A stretch of 64,000 nucleotides of DNA, taken from positions 372,001 to 436,000 of the forward strand of contig NZ_JBMMUF010000001.1 in the NCBI RefSeq assembly GCF_049257235.1, written 5' to 3'. A program made the translations under genes and the position numbers. The DNA is from Pseudoalteromonas sp049257235 (GTDB taxonomy: Bacteria > Pseudomonadota > Gammaproteobacteria > Enterobacterales > Alteromonadaceae). How positions within the stretch are numbered: the stretch's first letter is position 1; every line of letters begins with the position of its first letter. Below, one piece after another: positions 46,901-55,032 of this stretch. The notes beneath the pieces were generated by a model. It searched no databases. It saw nothing but the letters and a program-made list of their open reading frames with translations, and had not been told where the DNA came from.

Positions 46901-48310
46901 TTAGGCGGGCAGCTGAATACCTTGCTCACGCATTTGCGCAATTTTATAGCGCAAGGTGCGCGGACTTATTCCCAACGCATCAGCAACATCTTTACGCTTA
47001 CCGTTGAAACGATTAAGCGTATCGAGAATGATTTTATGCTCTTTATTCTTGAGTTCATCTTTAAAACTCGCACTATCATCGAGCACCTTCTCACTCTCAT
47101 TAGCAGATGCAGGCACATTCAGCTCTTGGGGAGTACTGTGACCAACAACGGGGACGTTACTCATCGTTTGCAGCTCCCCTGCAGGCACTAACTCTTCAAT
47201 GTAGATTGCATGTTCTTGCACCACATCACCTGATTTTAAAATTAGCGCCCGTTGAATAACGTTTTCAAGTTCACGAACATTACCCGGCCATGCGTGAGAC
47301 AACAGACGTTCTTTAGCTTGCTCGCTTAAACTCGCAATAGGCTGCTTGGCTGCTTGGCAATGGCGCTCGAGCAAATGCTCCGCTAGCGGAATAATATCCC
47401 CAGGACGTTCACACAACGGCAACCACTTCAATGGGAAAACATTAAGGCGGTAAAACAAGTCTTCACGGAATACTCCCTCACGCACCGCTTCTTTCAAATC
47501 GCGGTTAGATGTTGCGAGCACTCGCACATTCAACGCAATGGTTTTACGACTTCCCAAGCGCTCAACTTCACGCTCTTGCAGCACCCGTAATAGCTTTGCT
47601 TGCAGGCTTAAATCCATTTCGGTAATTTCATCGAGCAAAATGGTACCATTTTGAGCTTGTTCAAACTTACCCGGGCAGGCATTAATAGCCCCTGTAAACG
47701 CGCCCTTTTCATACCCAAACAAGGTGGACTCAAGCATATTCTCTGGAATGGCTGCACAGTTAATCGCGATAAAGGGTTCATTGGCACGAGAAGATTGGTC
47801 GTGAATGAAGCGCGCCAGCACCTCTTTACCACTACCGCTTGGCCCCATGACCATCACACTGGCGTCACTATCAGCCACTTTATTCGCTAAATCGAGGAGC
47901 GCTAAACTTTTGGCGTCCGCCACCACAGGCCCTTTGTGAGCTGGTGCCTCGGCAGGCAAGTAGCGACTAACCAAGTTCAACAGCACCTCAGGTGCAAACG
48001 GCTTGGCCATATAATCAATTGCGCCCATGCGCATCGCTTCAACCGCATCATCAATGGTGGCATAGGCTGTCATCATCAACACCGGCAAATCAGGGTAGTT
48101 AAGTTTAATGCTTTTAAGTAGCTCAATACCGTTAATACCCGGCATTTGTACATCACTGACGACCAATGAAACATCATGCTCTTTGAGCATCATGATCGCA
48201 TCTTCACCACTTTTAGCTGCAATACACGCCACGCCAGCTAACGACAACGTGTCGGTCAGCGCTTCGCGTAAACCGGGATCGTCCTCGACCACTAAGACAT
48301 AATTACTCAT
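46901..48310 (-). CDS. flrC: Sigma-54 response regulator FlrC
   Basis: The 469-residue NtrC-type regulator has a receiver domain (Asp10/Asp11; Asp53 in VVSDVQMPG), an AAA+ domain (GPSGSGKE, GYEKGAFTGA, ILLDEI) and a C-terminal Fis-type helix-turn-helix (RKDVADALGISPRTLRYKI). FlrB phosphorylates it, and it activates the hook/basal-body genes in Vibrio. It overlaps flrB by 8 nt. Confidence 0.95.
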   Translation of the reverse strand: MSNYVLVVEDDPGLREALTDTLSLAGVACIAAKSGEDAIMMLKEHDVSLVVSDVQMPGINGIELLKSIKLNYPDLPVLMMTAYATIDDAVEAMRMGAIDYMAKPFAPEVLLNLVSRYLPAEAPAHKGPVVADAKSLALLDLANKVADSDASVMVMGPSGSGKEVLARFIHDQSSRANEPFIAINCAAIPENMLESTLFGYEKGAFTGAINACPGKFEQAQNGTILLDEITEMDLSLQAKLLRVLQEREVERLGSRKTIALNVRVLATSNRDLKEAVREGVFREDLFYRLNVFPLKWLPLCERPGDIIPLAEHLLERHCQAAKQPIASLSEQAKERLLSHAWPGNVRELENVIQRALILKSGDVVQEHAIYIEELVPAGELQTMSNVPVVGHSTPQELNVPASANESEKVLDDSASFKDELKNKEHKIILDTLNRFNGKRKDVADALGISPRTLRYKIAQMREQGIQLPA

Positions 48311-49418
48311 GTTTGTCCTCCTGTGGGTGAATGTTAAATAGCGGTAAACTCAAGATGAACTCTGCACCGCCATGCTCTGCATCTTTAATCGATACCTGCC
48401 CTTTGTGCGAACTCATTACCGATGCAACAACCGCAAGACCTAGTCCGGTTCCTTGGCGTTTGGTGGTAAAAAAGGGCTCAAAAATCTTGTGTTTTAGCTC
48501 ATTGCTAATACCAGGGCCATTGTCACGAATAATAATATTGACCTTGGTGTCATCCTCTTGGCAGCGCTGTGCACTCATGTGTATTTGCGCATTCTCTGGG
48601 ATCACCTGCAGGCTATTATGAATAAGGTTGTTGATGGCACTTGCAAGGGCTGTGCGATTCCCCATAACCTCAGCATCTGGCTCTGGCAATTGCACGTGCA
48701 ACTGCGCGCCATGTTCACATAACATTGCTTCCGCACCTTGTTTTACATCGCTGAGCAGTTGACCCAGTGACATAGGCTCAACCACTTGTTGCTCGCCGCT
48801 TTTAGCAAACAACAGCATGTCATTCACTTGGTTTTCCAAGTCTTTCAATCGCGACATCAGCTTTTCATGAAAATGCGAACGTGACTCGCTATTGAGACGC
48901 TCAGAGCCTAAATTAGCGCCGTAAAGCATCGCTGCAGACAGTGGCGTGCGTACTTGGTGTGCCAAAGTAGCGACCATCTTACCGAGCGCACTTAAGCGCT
49001 GCATATGTGCTAAGCGTGCTTGTAATTGACGCGTTTCGGTTAGGTCTGTCATCAGAATTAACTGCCCTGGCTCAGGAGCCAAAGCACGAATTTCGAGTTT
49101 AATACGACGTCCGTCTCGCAATGACACCTCATGACCATCGTCTTGCTGGGGACGGAACGAGCGCTGAATAATGCTAAACCACTTCTCACCCTCAAGTGGC
49201 TCACCTAACATATCAATGGCAATTTGGTTGGCTTTGGCTATCATGCCTTGACCATCGAGCACCACAACGCCCGCAGGCATAGTATCAACAAGGTGGCTAA
49301 GCCAACTGGCCTGCAAACGCAAATCACTGAGCTCACCTATATAGGCCTCGTGAGCTAATGCGGAGCCAAACTGTCCTTGTGGAAAAATGTGCGGGGTTAA
49401 TACACTCGCTAATGCCAT
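48303..49418 (-). CDS. flrB: Sensor histidine kinase FlrB
   Basis: The 371-residue soluble kinase has a PAS domain (about 40-130; LVDTMPAGVVVLDGQGMI), HisKA with the phosphorylated His in TLAHQVRTPLSA and an HATPase domain (INNLIHNSLQ, DNGPGIS, GTGLGLAVV). No membrane helices. It phosphorylates FlrC. Confidence 0.94.
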   Translation of the reverse strand: MALASVLTPHIFPQGQFGSALAHEAYIGELSDLRLQASWLSHLVDTMPAGVVVLDGQGMIAKANQIAIDMLGEPLEGEKWFSIIQRSFRPQQDDGHEVSLRDGRRIKLEIRALAPEPGQLILMTDLTETRQLQARLAHMQRLSALGKMVATLAHQVRTPLSAAMLYGANLGSERLNSESRSHFHEKLMSRLKDLENQVNDMLLFAKSGEQQVVEPMSLGQLLSDVKQGAEAMLCEHGAQLHVQLPEPDAEVMGNRTALASAINNLIHNSLQVIPENAQIHMSAQRCQEDDTKVNIIIRDNGPGISNELKHKIFEPFFTTKRQGTGLGLAVVASVMSSHKGQVSIKDAEHGGAEFILSLPLFNIHPQEDKHE

Positions 49419-49455
49419 GGTAACTTTCTCTTAAACACAGGGTTTTCTAAACAAA

Positions 49456-49472
49456 AGCACAAAGCGTACCAA
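49456..49472 (-). promoter_or_regulatory. Sigma-54 promoter of flrBC
   Basis: Minus strand TTGGTACGCTTTGTGCT: -24 box TTGGTACG and -12 box GTGCT, GG-N10-GC spacing. The predicted start is about 28 nt before the flrB ATG. FlrA is the expected activator. Confidence 0.75.
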
Positions 49473-49603
49473 CTTTAAAAACCTTAAATATCAATAATTT
49501 AGAGTTATCAATTTAAAATCAAAAAAATGACACTGTATATAAAACCAGTTAACTGCTATGGTAACAGGGTGATGATAAAGACGCCTATTTCAAGGATAAG
49601 AAC

Positions 49604-50185
49604 ATGTGTAAACGATGCGATTGGGTTGATTTAAATAAAGAAGATTACGTTGCCTATCACGACAGTGAGTGGGGTGTGCCGGTATACGACGATGATACCC
49701 TTTTTGAGTTTTTGACTTTGGAGTCGGCGCAAGCAGGGTTGAGCTGGTACACCATTTTGAAAAAACGCGACAACTATCGCAACGCATTCGCTAATTTCGA
49801 TGCCCGCAAAATCGCAGCGTTTGACGATAAAGATATTCAAAGGCTACTCAATGATGAAGGCATTGTGCGTAATCGCCTGAAGATTCTCGCAACCATTAAT
49901 AACGCCCAACGCTTTTTAGAAATTCAGCACGAATTTGGCAGCTTTAGCGACTATCAATGGCAGTTTGTAGGCCACAAACCACGTGTAAATTCCATTCGTT
50001 CAAAAGCGGATTATGTTGCCACCAGCGAACAGTCCGATGCGTTTGCCAAAGACCTAAAGAAACGTGGTTTTAAGTTTCTGGGCTCTACAACCGTGTATGC
50101 ACACATGCAAGCCTGCGGCATGGTCAACGATCATCACAATGATTGTTTTCGCAAAGAAGAAGTGTTGGCTATGTATAAGCAATGA
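49604..50185 (+). CDS. tag: DNA-3-methyladenine glycosylase I (Tag)
   Basis: The 193-residue protein matches Tag along its length: N-terminal CKRCDWV and YVAYHDSEWGVP, then ESAQAGLSWYTILKKRDNYR. Zinc ligands Cys5, His19, His177 and Cys181 (DHHNDC) are all present. It excises N3-methyladenine from DNA. The gene is on the plus strand, against the flagellar genes on both sides, and has nothing to do with motility. Confidence 0.95.
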   Translation: MCKRCDWVDLNKEDYVAYHDSEWGVPVYDDDTLFEFLTLESAQAGLSWYTILKKRDNYRNAFANFDARKIAAFDDKDIQRLLNDEGIVRNRLKILATINNAQRFLEIQHEFGSFSDYQWQFVGHKPRVNSIRSKADYVATSEQSDAFAKDLKKRGFKFLGSTTVYAHMQACGMVNDHHNDCFRKEEVLAMYKQ

Positions 50186-50243
50186 AGATAAACCTTAACT
50201 CACATAAACTAGCCCTAACTAAAATTGCCTACTGCAAAGTAAC

Positions 50244-50272
50244 TTGATAATTTGTTGGTGCAGGTGTGTTAT
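50244..50272 (+). promoter_or_regulatory. Possible sigma-70 promoter of the lipoyl-domain gene
   Basis: TTGATA at 50244-50249 and TGTTAT at 50267-50272 with a 17-bp spacer. Matches are 5/6 and 4/6; prediction only. Confidence 0.35.
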
Positions 50273-50336
50273 TTATAACCGAAGCTTGCTTACCAATGAT
50301 CCCTGTGTGCCACATAAATGCAACTATGGAAGGCTT

Positions 50337-50750
50337 ATGCGCGAAGAAATTAAAATACCCTCACTACCAGAACAGGGATCGTCCGCAAGCATCAACAAAG
50401 TGTATGTAAATGAAGGTCAAATAGTTACATTCGAGCAAATTTTATTTGCCGTTGAATCAGATAAAGTGATTTTAGAGGTTGTTGCTCCTTGCGATGGCAT
50501 CATTGAACAAATTCTCATTGCCCAAGGAGAAGTAGTTACCCCTGAACAAGTCGCAATGAGGCTGCGCCAGCATCAAGTGTCAGCAGCTCAAGCACAGCGA
50601 ATACACATGACAAATGTGGAAAAAGATACTCAAAAAGTGGCTAATAAAGAGCTTGATGATCGGTTCTTACTCGATAACCCCAGATTGCTTTGGATAATAG
50701 TATGCCTTTTTATTGGGATCACACTTTTGGCAATTTTGACTCTTTCATGA
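50337..50750 (+). CDS. Lipoyl/biotinyl-domain protein with C-terminal membrane helix
   Basis: The 137-residue protein begins with a complete lipoyl-type domain (about 1-75; IKIPSLPEQGSSASINKVYVN, then the attachment motif ESDKVILEV with the presumed modified Lys at about 41). A charged linker (about 80-112) follows, then a single C-terminal membrane helix (about 117-136; LLWIIVCLFIGITLLAIL). There is no catalytic, E1/E3-binding or carboxylase domain. It resembles the N-terminal domain of 2-oxo-acid dehydrogenase E2 proteins. Start chosen at the ATG with GGAAGG just upstream; the frame extends to a TTG at 50244. The function is unknown to me. Confidence 0.75.
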   Translation: MREEIKIPSLPEQGSSASINKVYVNEGQIVTFEQILFAVESDKVILEVVAPCDGIIEQILIAQGEVVTPEQVAMRLRQHQVSAAQAQRIHMTNVEKDTQKVANKELDDRFLLDNPRLLWIIVCLFIGITLLAILTLS

Positions 50751-50783
50751 CTGACTCATAAACCGCATACAAGGATGTCGGAA

Positions 50784-50846
50784 ATGATTTCACTGTTTAG
50801 AAAAAAGCCTGTCATTGGGCAAGAGATAGCGCAATGGTTCAGTTGA
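50784..50846 (+). other. Very short ORF, possible gene remnant
   Basis: An ATG with AAGGA 8 nt upstream opens a 20-codon frame (MISLFRKKPVIGQEIAQWFS). It looks like the beginning of a longer protein that has been lost, or a small protein. An overlapping +2 frame from 50834 continues 26 codons. The remainder of 50847-51003 shows no gene. Confidence 0.25.
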
Positions 50847-51003
50847 CTACAGTTATCAATAACCACCTAACAAAGTACGGTCATGTTGGCCTTAAGTCAT
50901 CGCATTCTGCATAATAAATTAAATTATAGATATACTAGGCTCAAGTAGCACATGGCTGTGATCTACGGCAATTTTATTGGCCTTTTCCCCCATATGAACT
51001 GGG

Positions 51004-51285
51004 CTATTTTTGGGGTTTGAAAGAGTACATAATTAATTGTGATTGCTCTAACTTTTTGTACAGCTCTACTCGTTGCTGAATCAAATTGATTTCCAGGCGG
51101 ATATTATCGATAAGTTGTATCACATGCTGGTTTTTTGGATGAATGCTAGCGAGTATCGCTGACTCTGCCTGCAATTGGTCAATCTGTTGCTGTGATTTTT
51201 GATAATACTCGCCATTAGGCACTAAGGCATGCGCTGCACTACTCAATGCCAATAAAATAACACTACAGGTTAGGGTTAATTTCAT
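51004..51285 (-). CDS. Small secreted or periplasmic protein, unknown function
   Basis: The 93-residue protein starts with a signal peptide (MKLTLTCSVILLALSSAAHA, cleavage near residue 20) and continues as a Gln/Ile/Leu-rich helical chain with likely coiled coil (about 30-85). I do not recognise a family. It lies 27 nt downstream of the Rof-like gene on the same strand. Confidence 0.6.
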   Translation of the reverse strand: MKLTLTCSVILLALSSAAHALVPNGEYYQKSQQQIDQLQAESAILASIHPKNQHVIQLIDNIRLEINLIQQRVELYKKLEQSQLIMYSFKPQK

Positions 51286-51312
51286 CGTGTTGACCTCGCT
51301 GATTCTGGGGCG

Positions 51313-51558
51313 TTACTTAAACGCGACTTCATCAAAGTGTGGGTTTTTAACTGTGACTTTTAAAGTCGCGATGCTATCGAGGACAACCAACACATCGCCT
51401 TGATCTGTGCTTATTTTAATGCACTCCTCCTTGGCCGCATTTTGTTGCGTATCGAGCGCCCGACCCACAACAAAATCACCACAGCTAAGCTGGATTTCAA
51501 TGGGATATTGAAACAAGCACACAATCTCTACGTAATCATATTGACTACAACTTATCAT
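51313..51558 (-). CDS. Rho-binding antiterminator Rof-like protein
   Basis: The 81-residue protein from the ATG at 51558 resembles Rof/YaeO: MISCSQYDYVEIVCLFQYPIEI corresponds to the INCDDYDNLELAC start of E. coli Rof. It continues as a small Sm-like beta-barrel with LDSIATLKV near the end. Rof binds Rho and prevents its loading. GGAGG 7 nt upstream fixes the start; the frame extends nine residues further. Similarity is modest. Confidence 0.65.
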   Translation of the reverse strand: MISCSQYDYVEIVCLFQYPIEIQLSCGDFVVGRALDTQQNAAKEECIKISTDQGDVLVVLDSIATLKVTVKNPHFDEVAFK

Positions 51559-51654
51559 CAACACCTCCGCTGTATGCAAATTCAATATTATAGAAACAGA
51601 GCATACCTCAACACGGTTGCCGATACACAGAAAAGCATAACAAGCTGATTTTCG

Positions 51655-51690
51655 CTAGGGCGTGTTGAACAGCCTGATTCGAGATCAGGC
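51655..51690. repeat. Possible solo element end plus short hairpin
   Basis: CTAGGGCGTGTTGA at 51655-51668 closely resembles the mobile element terminus CTAGGGTCTGTTGA (12 of 14). It is followed by a perfect 7-bp hairpin GCCTGAT-TCGAG-ATCAGGC (51672-51690). No second terminus was found nearby. Confidence 0.3.
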
Positions 51691-51775
51691 CAATATAAAC
51701 TGAAGCGAAGAACTCACAACAAAGGCTTGCTTTTATAATCGACTACACCTGAGGGAGCCGTTAATTCAAAGAAGG

Positions 51776-53209
51776 CTAATCCCGATTAAGGTCGTATTTC
51801 TTCATTTTTTCCACCAAGGTAGTGCGGCGGACTCCAAGAATTTCCGCAGCTCGAGCGACCACATAATCATGACGCTCTAGCGCCTGGGTAATAAGGCTAA
51901 TTTCCAACTCGCCGAGATAGTCTTTAAGAACAATACCCTCATCAGGTAGTAGACCCATATCTGCAGAAGATGCGTGCTCAGGAGCGCTTGGACTATCGTC
52001 CTCATCAACAAAGCCTTCGCCAAAAATATCATTGAGAGCTTGGCGTTCAAGCAACTCTTCAGGATACTCGGGGACGAATGCCTCCACGTCGACGTGTTGG
52101 TATTTAGCAGGTAAATCTGGCACATCAACTACTTGGTCAGGGAACATGATGACCATACGCTCTACCAAATTGCCAAGTTCACGAATGTTGCCCGGCCAAG
52201 AATGGGCTTGTAGGCTTTCGATGGCTCTATCAGTAAACTTTACTCCCTGTCCGCTTTGCTGTTGCACGCGCTTAGTGAGTTCTTTAAGTAATAAACCAAT
52301 GTCAGCAGCACGCTCTCGCAATGCTGGGTTTTCGATAGGGAATACGTTGAGGCGATAGTATAAATCTTCACGGAAGTCGCCCGCTTCAATCATTTCTTCT
52401 AGGTTACGATGTGTCGCGGCGATGACGCGCACGTCGGCCTGTATGGCTTTGGTACCGCCTACTCGCTCATAACTACGCTCTTGCAATACACGTAGTAACT
52501 TAACTTGCATTTGCAGCGGCATATCGCCAATTTCATCAAGGAAAAGTGTGCCACCTTGAGCGAGTTCAAAGCGACCTTTTCGGGCAGAAATGGCCCCTGT
52601 AAATGCGCCTTTTTCATGACCAAACAACTCACTTTCAAGTAACTCTCCAGGAATAGCGCCACAGTTCACGGGAACAAACGGACCATTACTGCGCCCTGAA
52701 AGCAAGTGCACGTTACTTGCGACCACTTCTTTACCTGTGCCCGACTCACCTAAAATAAGGACATTGGCATCTGTTTTAGCAACCTGTGAGATTAAAAAAC
52801 GCACGTGGTTCACAGCTTCGGTGTCACCGACTAGGCCGTTAAATGCTTTGGGACTTTTTGCTGCATGTGCACAAGGTTTCATGCGCAGATACTGCTGACA
52901 GTCGTGCAGAAGTTGGGTTGTAAAATCGTGGCTAAACGGCTCACAGATGAGACCAATTACATTGGCTATCTCAAGTAGAGGATTGAGCGTTTCGCCAATA
53001 AGTAAAAATGGTAACTCAGGGTGTGCCTTGATAAGTTGCTGATGTTCGTTGTGCCCCAGTGCCCCGAGCACGACTATTGATTCTTTGTGCCTTTGTGTAG
53101 CGTGAGCGAATTGCTCCAAATTAATGATTTCATTTGCTTCTCCTACAAATGAAAGTGCATAACTTAAGCCATTTGCCCGTTTATTATTATCATCAAGAAT
53201 CAGGATCAT
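51776..53209 (-). CDS. flrA: Flagellar master regulator FlrA (FleQ)
   Basis: The 477-residue sigma-54 activator has an N-terminal FleQ domain (about 1-115; MILILDDNNKRANGLSYAL), which lacks the usual phosphoacceptor pattern. An AAA+ domain (about 130-370; GESGTGKEVVAS, GHEKGAFTGAI, LFLDEIGDMP) and a Fis-type helix-turn-helix (VVARAAEILGVRRTTLVEKM) follow. It is the class I activator of polar flagellar genes; FleQ orthologues also bind cyclic di-GMP. Here it is separated from flrB by about 2.4 kb. Confidence 0.93.
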   Translation of the reverse strand: MILILDDNNKRANGLSYALSFVGEANEIINLEQFAHATQRHKESIVVLGALGHNEHQQLIKAHPELPFLLIGETLNPLLEIANVIGLICEPFSHDFTTQLLHDCQQYLRMKPCAHAAKSPKAFNGLVGDTEAVNHVRFLISQVAKTDANVLILGESGTGKEVVASNVHLLSGRSNGPFVPVNCGAIPGELLESELFGHEKGAFTGAISARKGRFELAQGGTLFLDEIGDMPLQMQVKLLRVLQERSYERVGGTKAIQADVRVIAATHRNLEEMIEAGDFREDLYYRLNVFPIENPALRERAADIGLLLKELTKRVQQQSGQGVKFTDRAIESLQAHSWPGNIRELGNLVERMVIMFPDQVVDVPDLPAKYQHVDVEAFVPEYPEELLERQALNDIFGEGFVDEDDSPSAPEHASSADMGLLPDEGIVLKDYLGELEISLITQALERHDYVVARAAEILGVRRTTLVEKMKKYDLNRD

Positions 53210-53250
53210 CCTGCCGCCATTTTAAAACTAAGCGATTGTAATATCTCTAG

Positions 53251-53278
53251 ATTGTATTGCAGTGACGACAGGATTCAA
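53251..53278 (-). promoter_or_regulatory. Probable sigma-70 promoter of flrA
   Basis: Minus strand TTGAAT - 16 bp - TACAAT, with a predicted start about 35 nt before the flrA ATG. A housekeeping-type promoter is expected for the class I regulator. Confidence 0.5.
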
Positions 53279-53328
53279 GGAAAAGTGGCATTTTTTTGAC
53301 GTACACGCCAAAAATCAGACACTTTTCC
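53279..53328. repeat. Long imperfect inverted repeat between flagellin and flrA
   Basis: GGAAAAGTG (53279-53287) and CACTTTTCC (53320-53328) are perfect 9-bp arms, with inner arms TTTTTTTGACG and GCCAAAAATC nearly pairing. It lies 36 nt after the flagellin stop and directly upstream of the flrA -35 box. It may be a flagellin terminator or an operator of flrA. Confidence 0.5.
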
Positions 53329-53364
53329 TACACTTCTTTGATTTGAGTTAACTGATGAATAAAT

Positions 53365-54150
53365 TTACAACAGCCCTAGTATTGATGCAGCGCTTTGATT
53401 TGCTTGCCCTCGCAATGCAATAGACGCTTGGCTGAGAATATCATTGGCTGTACGTTCACTCACAGCACGCGCATAGTCAGCATCTTGGATACGACTTTGA
53501 CTGGCAGCAATGTTCTCATTTTGCTGCGACAAACTACGAATATTGCTCGAAAGTGCATTTTCAAACGCGCCTAGTTGCGCACGTTGCTCATTAACTAACT
53601 GCGACGCATCATCGGCAATTTGCAAGGCTGAATCGACTCCTGCTTGAGTTGATATATCAATAGTGTTAATCGCATTTAGAAAATCGCTATTTGGTGCGCT
53701 CAGAGTATTGGTTTGATTGGCATCAGCACCAATTTGGAAACTCACATCCTCACCATTAAACAAAGGTTTTCCTGCGAAGTTTGCCTGCTCTAGGGTGGTG
53801 CTTATCTCATCTTGCAACTGCACGACTTCCTCTTGCAAAGCCTGACGGTCGCTATCAGTCAAGGCACCATTACCCGATTGGATTGACAACTCACGAATAC
53901 GCGATACCGCATCATTCACATTCCCTAGTGCCGACTCGCTCACCTGCGCATAAGAGATACCGTCGTAAGCGTTACGGCTTGCTTGCGCATAACCATTTTG
54001 CTGCGACGTTAAACGGTCAATAATTTGCAACGCTGCGGCGTCATCCGCTGCCGAATTAACGCGCTTACCAGAGGCAAGTTGTTGATCCAATTTGTTGAGA
54101 TTATTGAGCGCTTGGGTGTTCAATGCACTCGAAGGTTGACCTACTTTCAT
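53365..54150 (-). CDS. Flagellin, short form
   Basis: The 261-residue protein has the flagellin N-terminal (about 1-130; LASGKRVNSAADDAAALQI, ELSIQSGNGALTDSDRQALQ) and C-terminal (about 195-261; SSNIRSLSQQNENIAASQSRI, then ILSQASIALRGQANQSAASILGLL) D0/D1 helices. A very short central region (about 130-195) is rich in Asn, Ser, Thr. The N-terminus (MKVGQPSSALNTQAL) departs from the usual MAxxVNTN and is a few residues shorter. It lies downstream of the legionaminic cluster and is a probable glycosylation target, major or minor. Confidence 0.9.
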   Translation of the reverse strand: MKVGQPSSALNTQALNNLNKLDQQLASGKRVNSAADDAAALQIIDRLTSQQNGYAQASRNAYDGISYAQVSESALGNVNDAVSRIRELSIQSGNGALTDSDRQALQEEVVQLQDEISTTLEQANFAGKPLFNGEDVSFQIGADANQTNTLSAPNSDFLNAINTIDISTQAGVDSALQIADDASQLVNEQRAQLGAFENALSSNIRSLSQQNENIAASQSRIQDADYARAVSERTANDILSQASIALRGQANQSAASILGLL

Positions 54151-54185
54151 ATCACTCTCACCTAACTATACAGCTAGCTCACATA

Positions 54186-54215
54186 GCTATAAGTATAGCC
54201 AAATAGCGGTGACAA
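54186..54215 (-). promoter_or_regulatory. Possible flagellin promoter with palindrome
   Basis: Minus strand TTGTCA - 18 bp - TATAGC. The -10 overlaps the palindrome GCTATA-AG-TATAGC (54186-54199). CAAATAGCGGT occurs at 54200-54210 and again at 54224-54234. No sigma-28 or sigma-54 consensus was seen here. Confidence 0.3.
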
Positions 54216-54222
54216 TCTATTT

Positions 54223-55032
54223 TCAAATAGCGGTCCAGCCACCGTCTAAATAAAGTGACTGTCCTGTCATATAGTTAGACAATCCTGAACTCAAATACGC
54301 TATGGCACCTTTGACATCTTCCTCCGTCGCCATGCGTTGCATTGGCACTTTTGCGTTGTATTTGTCTAAGAAGCTTTGCGGTTGCCCTCGTTCAATACCC
54401 CCCAACACTATATTGTTAATGCGGACCTCAGGAGCGATATTCGCAGCCATCCATTTAGTCAATTGCATCAACCCTGCTTTACTCGCAGCATACGCGGCGG
54501 GATTGCCCATTTCGGTTCCTGCATACATGTCCATTTGTGGGCCAACTACAGCATAAATAGAGGAAATGTTGATGATACTGCGATTCGCACCTTGCGTTTG
54601 TTTCATCAAATCAAATGCCAATTGACTCAAAAGAAAAGGGGCACTGAGATTGACATCTAAACATGCCTTAAATGTCTCAAAGGACTGTTTTTCAAAAGGT
54701 ACACACCAACCTGTCAGTTTATCTGTACCAACGAATGCGGCATTGTTGATCAGCACATTAAGTGTGCCCTGAGTAATACTTGCAACCTGTTTCATTGCAA
54801 GGTGAATACTCTGCTCATCGCTGAGCTCACAACACACACAATGCACGGATTTAGCATGTTCAAACTCATCAGCATGAACCTGATTTAAGTATTGTTTATC
54901 TCTGTCTAGCAAGATAACGTTCGCGCCAAGCTCAAGTAATGCATGCGCCGCAGCGCGTCCAACATGCCCGGCCCCACCTGTTATCAAAACCCACTGTTGG
55001 GTCATATCTTGAAGCTGAGTTATTGTTCTCAT
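54223..55032 (-). CDS. ptmA: SDR-family oxidoreductase, PtmA-like
   Basis: The 269-residue classical SDR has the NAD-binding TGGAGHVG (about 19-26), NNAA and the active-site Ser..Tyr-xxx-Lys (SSIYAVVG; AYAASKAG). The nearest functional analogue by context is PtmA of Campylobacter, last in the string neuB-neuC-ptmE-ptmF-ptmB-ptmA. Here the gene order is the same. Its exact reaction in that pathway is unresolved. It abuts legF (1-nt overlap). Confidence 0.82.
   Translation of the reverse strand: MRTITQLQDMTQQWVLITGGAGHVGRAAAHALLELGANVILLDRDKQYLNQVHADEFEHAKSVHCVCCELSDEQSIHLAMKQVASITQGTLNVLINNAAFVGTDKLTGWCVPFEKQSFETFKACLDVNLSAPFLLSQLAFDLMKQTQGANRSIINISSIYAVVGPQMDMYAGTEMGNPAAYAASKAGLMQLTKWMAANIAPEVRINNIVLGGIERGQPQSFLDKYNAKVPMQRMATEEDVKGAIAYLSSGLSNYMTGQSLYLDGGWTAI

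Noticed and set aside
46747..46941. 64-codon minus-strand frame between fliE and flrC
   Set aside because: It covers the flrBC terminator and the fliE sigma-54 promoter; non-coding function explains the region.
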